From assembly GCA_028293265.1 (NCBI GenBank), contig JAQGPB010000250.1, positions 1-9,714 of the forward strand: a stretch of DNA of 9,714 nt, in the 5' to 3' direction. The notes beneath the pieces are model-generated. The model searched no databases and was not told where the DNA came from. It was given only the letters and a program-made list of their open reading frames with translations. The position numbers and the translations under genes are program-made. Positions within the stretch are counted from its first letter, which is position 1; each line of letters opens with the position of its first letter. This document shows, piece after piece, positions 1 through 5,577 of this stretch. Source of the DNA: Pedosphaera sp. GTDB lineage: Bacteria > Verrucomicrobiota > Verrucomicrobiae > Limisphaerales > Pedosphaeraceae.

Positions 1-2
1 CC

Positions 3-617
3 CACACGCCCTACCCGGATATTGTTTTTCATTCCGCGTTTCCGTACGCGGTATTCGGCTATTATTGCGATGCCGTGATGCCACAGGAATTTTGGGAGTT
101 CTACAGCAGAACTCCCGCCCAGATGATTGCCGACATGGATAACCAGTGGAAAACCTGGCAGAACAGCCTGACCGGCACGAACCGCAACGCCATCAAGCCC
201 ATCATCCCCGTCGCGCAAACCTTCCCCCAAGCCACCGGCGCGGACATCACCGCTTTCGTCAACGGCGTCAAGGCCGACACGAATGGCGCGACCGCCGGCG
301 GCTACCATGGCATCAGCTTCTGGGATTGCCAGGAACGCACGGCGGATATGGAGTCCGCCGTGGGGCTTGCCACCATCGGGCTTCAACCGTTCGCACCGCC
401 GCTTTTGCAAACGCTCACTCTGGTCGGCGGGGGATCCGTGCAATTGTCCTTGAACGCCCAGCTCGGCGACAGTTATGCCATTGACGTTTCGAGCGACCTG
501 GCGAACTGGGCGCAGCTGGCAACGTTCGTAAACACCAACGGCCATTATCAGTTCACCGATGCTTCGGTCACCAACCGTCCCACAGGTTTTTATCGTGCGC
601 GGTGGGTGGCGCATTAA
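3..617 (+). CDS. C-terminal part of a secreted, possibly glycoside-hydrolase-like protein (5' truncated by window)
   Basis: The frame is open from base 3, so the real start lies upstream of the window and 204 residues are visible. The first ~125 residues look like the end of an enzymatic barrel: an aromatic-rich strand before 'CDAVMPQEFW', then 'IKPIIPVAQTF', and finally 'GGYHGISFWDCQ'. The strand-ending MPQ-x-(F/Y)W and G-x-x-FW patterns recall TIM-barrel glycoside-hydrolase-like proteins, but I cannot name the family. The last ~65 residues form a separate beta-rich module ('SYAIDVSSDLANWAQL', 'GFYRARW') of a kind often found at the end of secreted verrucomicrobial proteins, with a role in cell-surface attachment or sorting unproven. 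An internal ATG at 78 exists, but it would cut the fold and is not the start. The gene converges on the phosphofructokinase gene. Existence of the gene is sure; the function is tentative. Confidence 0.8.
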   Translation, partial: HTPYPDIVFHSAFPYAVFGYYCDAVMPQEFWEFYSRTPAQMIADMDNQWKTWQNSLTGTNRNAIKPIIPVAQTFPQATGADITAFVNGVKADTNGATAGGYHGISFWDCQERTADMESAVGLATIGLQPFAPPLLQTLTLVGGGSVQLSLNAQLGDSYAIDVSSDLANWAQLATFVNTNGHYQFTDASVTNRPTGFYRARWVAH

Positions 618-653
618 ATCACCAAGCGTTTTGCGTTCAAGCTTGAGGTAAAA

Positions 654-767
654 TACCCAAACACCCAAGTACCCAAGGAAACCCCAAGCACCAAAAACCA
701 AGGCTGAATCAGCTTGAGTTTAAAGTTTTGGATTTGGTGATTCCTTGGGTACTTGGGTAATTGGGTA
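654..767. repeat. Long imperfect inverted repeat between convergent genes
   Basis: The spacer 618-773 separates two genes that end facing each other. Bases 663-679 (acccaagtacccaagga) are the exact reverse complement of 742-758. Pairing continues outward to 654 and 767 with two mismatches, so the arms are about 26 bp. A patchier match continues inward (tttggtg around 733-739 against caccaaa around 690-696). Each arm is itself made of short 'acccaag' repeats. There is no T-run in the right place for a classic terminator on either strand, but a structure in a convergent spacer could block read-through both ways. It could equally be a dispersed palindromic repeat family. Confidence 0.75.
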
Positions 768-773
768 CTTTCT

Positions 774-1895
774 TCAGTCGCCCAAATTCGTCTCCACCAG
801 CCGTGCGCTTTGAACCCACGGATGATCCAGCGGAACGGTTTTGCGTTTGCCAGCGACTTTTTCCAACGGAACCGGTTCCGCGCCTTCGCCCCGTGCGGCG
901 ACCATCACGCCATATACGCCTTCGCGGATAAGTTCGACGCAAGCGGTGCCGAGCCGGGTCGCCAGCAGGCGGTCCACTGCCGAAGGCGCGCCGCCGCGCT
1001 GCAAATAGCCCAGAATGGTGACGCGAGATTCCAGGTGGGTCAGCTCTTCCAACTGATGGGCGAGCCGCAAGGTGTTGCCGGTGTGATGCGCGTCCAATTC
1101 GGCTATCGTGGCGCGGGCTTTTTTCTTCTCTCCCTTGCCTTTGGCCTTTTCCTTTTTTTTCTGCGCCTGACGGTAATGAGCCGCGTCCTTTTTGGAGGCG
1201 GCCCCTTCGGCCACGGCGACGATGCTGAACGGTTTGCCCGCACGGCTGCGTTGGCGGATGGCCCCCGCGATGCTCTCCACGTCATATGGAATTTCCGGAA
1301 TCAGGATGACATCCGCCCCGCCCGCGATGCCTGACCCAAGCGCCAGCCATCCGGCGCGATGCCCCATGATCTCCACCACGACAATCCGATGATGACTGTG
1401 CGCGGTGCTGTGCAGACGGTCAATTGCTTCGGTCGCAATTCCCAACGCGGTGTCAAACCCGAAGGTCACGTCGGTCATGGCCACGTCATTATCTATAGTT
1501 TTGGGCAGCGTGATGATGTTCAAGCCGTGCTCCTTGAGCTTCAATGCGGCCCGCTGCGTGCCGCCGCCGCCCAGGCAGACCAAAACATCCAGGTGGTTCT
1601 TCTCGTAACTCTCGATGATGACATCCGTGGCATCAACGGTCTTGCCGCCCATCGGCATGCGGTCCGGGCGGTCGCGGCTGGTGCCAAGGATGGTGCCGCC
1701 GACGGTGAGAATGCCCGAGAGGCTGGATTCGTTGAGCGGAACCGTGCGGTTCTCCATCACTCCGCGAAAGCCGTCGCGAAAGCCCGTGACCTGCATGCCG
1801 TAACATCCGTGGGCGGCCTTGCCGACGGCGCGGATGGCCGCGTTCAGACCCGGGCTGTCGCCGCCGGAGGTCAATATGCCGATATGTTTTTTCAT
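774..1895 (-). CDS. pfkA: 6-phosphofructokinase (PfkA family, GGxGT/PKTIDND variant)
   Basis: This 373-residue protein would phosphorylate fructose 6-phosphate to fructose 1,6-bisphosphate in cytosolic glycolysis. Motifs in order: [13 protein letters not shown] (residues 9-21), GTSRDRP (71-77), LGGGGTQ (108-114), PKTIDND with the catalytic aspartates (131-137), GFDTAL (146-151), EIMGHRAGW (175-183), AVAEGA (227-232) and LGYLQRGG (295-302). Glycine plus lysine at the sites equal to E. coli 104 and 124 suggests an ATP rather than pyrophosphate donor by the usual rule, but the acidic residue of GGDG is also glycine here. From memory, a clostridial-type subfamily has GGNGT, MGHKVGW and a similar lysine-rich segment, so this is probably that subfamily. 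Residues 235-261 are lysine-rich and low in complexity. The start at 1895 is set by an AAAGGAG site five bases upstream; the frame runs open further upstream but without family sequence. Confidence 0.93.
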   Translation of the reverse strand: MKKHIGILTSGGDSPGLNAAIRAVGKAAHGCYGMQVTGFRDGFRGVMENRTVPLNESSLSGILTVGGTILGTSRDRPDRMPMGGKTVDATDVIIESYEKNHLDVLVCLGGGGTQRAALKLKEHGLNIITLPKTIDNDVAMTDVTFGFDTALGIATEAIDRLHSTAHSHHRIVVVEIMGHRAGWLALGSGIAGGADVILIPEIPYDVESIAGAIRQRSRAGKPFSIVAVAEGAASKKDAAHYRQAQKKKEKAKGKGEKKKARATIAELDAHHTGNTLRLAHQLEELTHLESRVTILGYLQRGGAPSAVDRLLATRLGTACVELIREGVYGVMVAARGEGAEPVPLEKVAGKRKTVPLDHPWVQSARLVETNLGD

Positions 1896-1900
1896 GCCCG

Positions 1901-1907
1901 CTCCTTT
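1901..1907 (-). promoter_or_regulatory. Shine-Dalgarno site of the phosphofructokinase gene
   Basis: Read on the minus strand this is AAAGGAG, followed by five bases (cgggc) and ATG at 1895. It is the clearest ribosome binding site in the window and decides the start, excluding the 59-residue upstream extension of the open frame to 2072. The whole divergent spacer 1896-2029 should hold promoters for both flanking genes, but I found no confident -35/-10 pair in it. Confidence 0.75.
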
Positions 1908-2029
1908 GTTGCACCAGTCTGGCCGCAACTCCTGCATCTCAATCAAGACATTCACCAAACCGTACGCTATCTTGCCGTAAAGTAAATTGGCTGACCATCG
2001 GGTTAATGACCGCAAAGGGAAGATGAAGC

Positions 2030-2965
2030 ATGGCCTACGAACTGAAAGCAGGAGAAAAGCTGCCGCACGCAATCCGGCGCATCACCCAAAAACAGGTCGA
2101 ATGCATCCTATCTGAACTGTCACACCAACGCCCCGGCCACACGGAAAAAGCAATCCACGAAGCGCGGAAAGATTTGAAGAAGGCCCGCGCAGTGTTGCGG
2201 CTGGTCCGCAACGAACTTGGCGGCCGCGTTTATCGCCGCGATGCCTGCCGCTTGCGCAACGTGGCGCACGCGCTTGCCACGCAGCGCGACGTTGAAGCGC
2301 AGCTTAAAACCGTGGAAAAATTTCTCGGCCGACATCGTGGCCGCAACATTCGCGCGGCTTGGTTGAAATTAAGCCGGTTTTTGCGGGAGCGGCGGCGGAA
2401 GCTCCTGAATCAGAAGAATGGCGATGGCAAAAAACTCACCGCTGATTTGTGCGCCACGCGACGGCACATCAAGCATTGGCCGGTGGATGAAATCAAATGG
2501 CATGATCTCGCCTGCGGCATCCGCCGCACTTATGAACGAGGTTTGCAGGCGTTTCGGGTGGCGGCGCGGGCACGCACGCCGGCAAACCTGCACGAATGGC
2601 GTAAACGCGTGAAGGATTTGTGGTATCAGTCGCGCATTCTCAAGCCGGTCCAGCAGGAGGCCATCACTGCGTTCGCCGACCGCCTGAAACGGCTCAGCGA
2701 TTATTTGGGAGACGAGCACGACCTGTTCATGATCGAGGAATCAGCCAAAAATGCGGGACTGGATTGCGGGGAATTGGAGGCGGTTTCCAGGTTGGTTTGC
2801 ACCCATCGCGCCAAGCTGCAAGAGCAGGCATTCGAGCTGGGACGGCGGCTTTACTCGGAGAAATCGTCTGAATTTGCCGCCCGCATCGAGCGTTACGGAA
2901 AGGCGGCGTGCCGCCAATGGGCGGACGGCGGTTCAAAGAACGCCAAAAACCATCAGAATCAATAG
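2030..2965 (+). CDS. Stand-alone CHAD-domain protein (polyphosphate-binding)
   Basis: The 311-residue protein is almost wholly helical and very basic. It shows the two-fold CHAD architecture: a first basic helix '[11 protein letters not shown]' (residues 43-53) and a second '[13 protein letters not shown]' (188-200), each starting with the conserved histidine and carrying the Arg/Lys that line the central pore, followed by the family's 'LGDEHDL' turn (226-232). CHAD domains bind inorganic polyphosphate and are often fused to CYTH triphosphatases; here there is no CYTH domain, so an enzymatic role is not implied. The likely location is the cytoplasm, on polyphosphate granules. A purine-rich AAAGGGA lies 9 bases before ATG 2030. 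The gene is divergent from the phosphofructokinase gene, and its 3' end overlaps that of a small opposite-strand gene by 33 bp. No ppk or ppx gene is visible nearby. Confidence 0.9.
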   Translation: MAYELKAGEKLPHAIRRITQKQVECILSELSHQRPGHTEKAIHEARKDLKKARAVLRLVRNELGGRVYRRDACRLRNVAHALATQRDVEAQLKTVEKFLGRHRGRNIRAAWLKLSRFLRERRRKLLNQKNGDGKKLTADLCATRRHIKHWPVDEIKWHDLACGIRRTYERGLQAFRVAARARTPANLHEWRKRVKDLWYQSRILKPVQQEAITAFADRLKRLSDYLGDEHDLFMIEESAKNAGLDCGELEAVSRLVCTHRAKLQEQAFELGRRLYSEKSSEFAARIERYGKAACRQWADGGSKNAKNHQNQ

Positions 2966-3103
2966 AATGCCCGCAACAACAAAGACGCCGCACAGGATTT
3001 TCTTGTTGTGGTTCGTGTTGCTCGAAGATCCGCATTGCTTGCAAGTCCTGACGGCGTTCGAAACCCGATGCCCACAGCACCGGCATAAATTGTTAAGTGA
3101 CAT
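2933..3103 (-). CDS. Small zinc-ribbon protein with one C-terminal membrane helix (57 codons, 56 aa)
   Basis: I read this from the minus strand; it is short enough to be missed by length filters. The protein starts MSLNNLCRCCGHRVSNAVRT and continues CKQCGSS. Cysteines at 7, 9, 10, 21 and 24 give a treble-clef/zinc-ribbon pattern (CxxCGH ... CxxCG, with C7/C10 and C21/C24). A short polar asparagine/lysine linker (29-35) leads into a hydrophobic stretch from about residue 36 to 56 ending at the TGA, which fits one transmembrane helix with the ribbon in the cytoplasm. The ATG at 3103 lies 36 bases after the stop of the amidohydrolase gene on the same strand, so the two may be cotranscribed. No good Shine-Dalgarno is seen. 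The last 33 bp overlap the 3' end of the CHAD gene on the other strand. The function is unknown; similar small ribbon-plus-helix proteins are common and uncharacterised. Confidence 0.75.
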   Translation of the reverse strand: MSLNNLCRCCGHRVSNAVRTCKQCGSSSNTNHNKKILCGVFVVAGILLILMVFGVL

Positions 3104-3139
3104 TTCTAAAGCGTTAGAGAGTCGCGCAGGGAGAAGCGT

Positions 3140-4390
3140 TCAAACTTCAGCCAGGTTCGCGAGCGTTAATGCCAGCACCTCGACCCCGCGCCGGATTTGC
3201 TCCGGCGAGGAATACTCGTCCGGCCGGTGGCTGACGCCGCCGCGGCAGGGGATGAAAATCATCGTGGTCGGACAAATCTGCGCCATGAACAGGGAATCAT
3301 GATAGGCGCGGCTGATCATCTTTTTCACTGGCAAACCCAATTCGCGGCAGATGATCGCAATCTGCAACACCAGATCGGCATCACAAATCGCCGGCGCGTC
3401 CACATTCAGCCGTTCCAGTTCGAACTTCACGCCGCGCTTTGTGCAAATTTCGCCCACCGATTCCTCGATGCGTTTCAGCGCGGTGTCGCGGGTCGCCAGT
3501 TGCGTATCGCGCAGGTCAATTTCCAACCATGCCCGGCACGGGACGCTGTTCACCGCGCCCGGTTCGATGCGAAACACTCCGGTGGTGCCGACCGTATCGG
3601 GGCTGCCGCTGGTCAGTGCCGCGCGTTCCACCGCCAGCGCAATCTCCGCTCCGGCGAGCAGCGCGTCATGCCGCTCCGGCATCAGCATCGCGCCCGCATG
3701 GCCGCCCACGCCGGTCAATTGCACGCGCAACGTGCTCGGCGCGGCTATTTTTTCCACCAGGCCGATGGGAATGTTTTCCTGCTCCAGCAACGGCCCCTGC
3801 TCGATGTGCAGCTCGATGAAGGCGGCGTAGGTGTTCGCTGCCAGCCGCACCTGGCGCAAATCCTTTTCGCCAAATCCCGCCGCGCTTCGCAATTCTTCCA
3901 GCGATTTTCCCTCGGGATCACGCAAGGCCGCCGCGCGCTCCAACGACAACGCCCCGGCCAGCAATCGGCTCCCGAGACAGCCAAAGCCAAATCGCGTCGG
4001 CTCCTCCGCCGTGAAAATAATCAGTTCGATGGACCGCTTTAAATAAACTCCAGCCCGTTGCAACGCGCGGATCGCTTCAATCGCCCCGATTACGCCCACC
4101 ACGCCATCGTACCGGCCCGCGTTGGGGATGGCGTCAATGTGCGAACCGGTCGCCACCGGCGCGAGCGCGGCGTCCCATCCCGGCCAGCGGGCAAAAATAT
4201 TTCCCACGGCATCCTCGCGCAAAACCAGTCCGGCCTCCTGGCACAGCCCTTTGACATATGCTCGTGCCCGGAGATCGGCTTCGGAAAACAAAACGCGGGT
4301 GACCACCGGCGGCGGCGCGGCGGAGATGCCGGCCAGTTCATCCAGCTCCCGCTGCAATCGTTCACCGTCAACTGTGAGAGAATAGTTCAT
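3140..4390 (-). CDS. M20-family amidohydrolase (ureidoglycolate / allantoate / N-carbamoyl-amino-acid type)
   Basis: This 416-residue enzyme belongs to the two-metal peptidase M20 clan. Metal ligands can be placed at H84 (GSHID), D95 (GRYDG), E130 (TAEEPTRF, with E129 as general base), H195 (ELHIEQGP) and H388 (GGVSHRPDEY). The dimerisation/lid domain lies at about 214-330, with 'GVGGHAG' (227-233) and 'EPGAVNSVP' (276-284). Family members cleave ureido or carbamoyl C-N bonds in purine-ring or pyrimidine breakdown, releasing ammonia. The segment 'ISRAYHDSLFMA' (359-370) followed by 'MIFIPCRGG' is, from memory, closer to plant ureidoglycolate amidohydrolase than to bacterial AllC, which has a G-x-GHDA form, so ureidoglycolate is the first substrate to test. 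ATG 4390 was chosen because the fold begins there; the extra 25 upstream codons are translated from an intergenic repeat. No other purine-catabolism gene is present nearby. Confidence 0.88.
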   Translation of the reverse strand: MNYSLTVDGERLQRELDELAGISAAPPPVVTRVLFSEADLRARAYVKGLCQEAGLVLREDAVGNIFARWPGWDAALAPVATGSHIDAIPNAGRYDGVVGVIGAIEAIRALQRAGVYLKRSIELIIFTAEEPTRFGFGCLGSRLLAGALSLERAAALRDPEGKSLEELRSAAGFGEKDLRQVRLAANTYAAFIELHIEQGPLLEQENIPIGLVEKIAAPSTLRVQLTGVGGHAGAMLMPERHDALLAGAEIALAVERAALTSGSPDTVGTTGVFRIEPGAVNSVPCRAWLEIDLRDTQLATRDTALKRIEESVGEICTKRGVKFELERLNVDAPAICDADLVLQIAIICRELGLPVKKMISRAYHDSLFMAQICPTTMIFIPCRGGVSHRPDEYSSPEQIRRGVEVLALTLANLAEV

Positions 4391-4435
4391 GCGTCTCGCC
4401 GAACTGCTGGCTGGCGAACTTGCGGGCGACCGCTT

Positions 4436-4523
4436 CCAAAGCGGCAGAAGACTGCCGCAGTCCAAGACCTGGCGGAGCTTCGACAGCGCTTGGACATATT
4501 GCGAAGCGTCAAGGATGCGCCCA
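4436..4523. repeat. Candidate dispersed palindromic repeat upstream of the amidohydrolase gene
   Basis: The spacer 4391-4528 between two minus-strand genes holds a compact palindromic unit. A perfect hairpin has arms gcggcag (4441-4447) and ctgccgc (4452-4458) around AAGA. It is followed by tccaag/cttgga (4461-4466 with 4489-4494) and gcttcg/cgaagc (4478-4483 with 4502-4507). Spurious peptides like its minus-strand reading ('LDCGSLLPLWKRS') are familiar to me from many verrucomicrobial annotations, which suggests a high-copy intergenic repeat. The copy number cannot be judged from this window. Its open reading extends the amidohydrolase frame artificially. Confidence 0.55.
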
Positions 4524-4528
4524 CTGTT

Positions 4529-5149
4529 CTATTTCCGGCTCTTCACCCGCGTCGTTCTTCCGCCCGTCAACTGTTTCCGCGTCTTGGCCAGTTCCGCGCG
4601 CGCCTGCTGCAGATCACACAGGATGCTCTCGCGTTCCTCGGTGGCACGGGCCAGTTCAAGGGCGTGACGGCGCAGTTCCAGTTGGGTCATCACATGGCGG
4701 CTCAGAATTTCCAGCGCCCGCTTTTGATCGGGCCGCAAGGTGCGCGGCACCTGGTCAATGACGCACAGCGTGCCCAGCGCGTGGCCGTCCGGCGTGACCA
4801 GCGGCGCGCCGGCGTAAAAGCGGATTTTGGGATCGCCGGTCACGAAGGGATTCTGCGCAAACCGCGCGTCCTGCGCGGCATCGGGCACGATGAACAATTT
4901 GTTCTGCAAAATGGCGTGCGCGCAAAACGAGACGTCGCGCGAGGTTTCACTGGCGCTCAGCCCGAGCTTGGACTTGAACCATTGGCGCTTCTCATCCACC
5001 AGCGTGATCAACGCGACGGGGGCCTCGCAGATGTGCGCCGCCAGTTCGGTCAGGTCGTCGAAGACCTGTTCGGGGACGGTGTCGAGCACGTCGTATTGCC
5101 AGAGGATTTCGAGGCGTTTCTTTTCGTTTTTTGGCGCGGGCGCTTTCAT
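4529..5149 (-). CDS. Single GAF-domain protein with C-terminal coiled coil
   Basis: The protein has 206 residues from ATG 5149. A GAF domain fills about residues 12-162: entry helix 'RLEILWQYDVLDTVPEQVFDDLTELAA', strand 'VALITLVDEKRQWFKSKLGL', the 'FCAHAI' helix (75-80), 'VPDAAQDARFAQNPFV', 'IRFYAGAPL' and 'GTLCVID'. These are hallmarks of the GAF subgroup usually fused to histidine kinases or GGDEF domains. Here there is no output domain; only a charged helical tail (about 160-195, 'LELARATEERESILCDLQQARAELAKTRKQL') that could form a coiled coil, and a basic end. It may bind a small ligand and act through a partner. C76 lies in the FCAHAI motif. The open frame can be extended to a TTG at 5215, but the added 22 residues do not match the family. 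No Shine-Dalgarno is evident for either start. Confidence 0.85.
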   Translation of the reverse strand: MKAPAPKNEKKRLEILWQYDVLDTVPEQVFDDLTELAAHICEAPVALITLVDEKRQWFKSKLGLSASETSRDVSFCAHAILQNKLFIVPDAAQDARFAQNPFVTGDPKIRFYAGAPLVTPDGHALGTLCVIDQVPRTLRPDQKRALEILSRHVMTQLELRRHALELARATEERESILCDLQQARAELAKTRKQLTGGRTTRVKSRK

Positions 5150-5298
5150 CGGGGCTGTGATTGTTGCCGTTGGATTTTTGACAAGCCAGCAAATGATAAG
5201 GTCCCGGTCCGGCAAAGCAATCCATCATTTGAGCAGTGTATCATTTTGAAATTCTCCATTGTAGCGGCGCTCCATGAGCGTCGTTTCGGCGGTCACAG

Positions 5299-5550
5299 AC
5301 CTTGTCATTACCCACATCTTTTGCAGAGATTGTTAACGGGAACGGATTATGCAAGGTGCTCCATTTGAGCGTGTTACAAACGCACCATTTTTAGGGCCGA
5401 AATGTTTGGCAACAAGCTGGTGCCCAGCAGGACTCGGCAGCTTGTGTTCACAAAATGCGCGGGTTTTAAAACCATTGGTTTTATCGGGCTTTTTCAGCCC
5501 AAAAAGAAAAACTAATTTAACCGCCGGGAAGATGTGGGTAATGACAAGGT
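5299..5550. mobile_element. MITE-like element with perfect 22-bp terminal inverted repeats
   Basis: The 428-bp stretch 5150-5577 has no gene. Within it, bases 5299-5320 are the exact reverse complement of 5529-5550 (core ttgtcattacccacatctt). The unit spans 252 bp, is clearly richer in A+T than its surroundings, and holds no credible reading frame. That is the form of a miniature inverted-repeat transposable element moved in trans by a full-length insertion sequence. I see no clear target-site duplication: the left flank is ggtcacag and the right flank ttggaaac. Internal features are a small stem gggct/agccc (5486-5490, 5496-5500) and a gttttaaaac palindrome. The insertion sits between the start of the GAF gene and the end of the membrane-protein gene. 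The insertion-sequence family is unknown to me. Confidence 0.65.
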
Positions 5551-5577
5551 TTGGAAACCTGCGCTACATCTAAAAAT

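Noticed and set aside
1359..1985. 208-codon open frame on the plus strand
   Set aside because: It is the complement of the phosphofructokinase N-terminal half, whose motifs are unmistakable.
1896..2029. Divergent sigma-70 promoters between the phosphofructokinase and CHAD genes
   Set aside because: Only partial boxes such as ttgccg and taaagt can be found, and none is correctly spaced on either strand. Promoters must exist here but cannot be placed by eye.
3197..4042. 281-codon open frame on the plus strand
   Set aside because: It is antisense to the metal-binding core of the amidohydrolase and rich in His/Arg/Gln, as expected from the complementary frame.
4058..5368. 436-codon open frame on the plus strand
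   Set aside because: It lies opposite the GAF gene and the start of the amidohydrolase, both of which have clear family motifs. Its peptide has no coherent fold signature and it ends inside the MITE-like unit.
5486..5500. Possible intrinsic terminator (gggct-ttttc-agccc)
   Set aside because: The stem is only five pairs and is followed by A-rich sequence on the plus strand and by no T-run on the minus strand. It is better seen as internal structure of the MITE-like unit.
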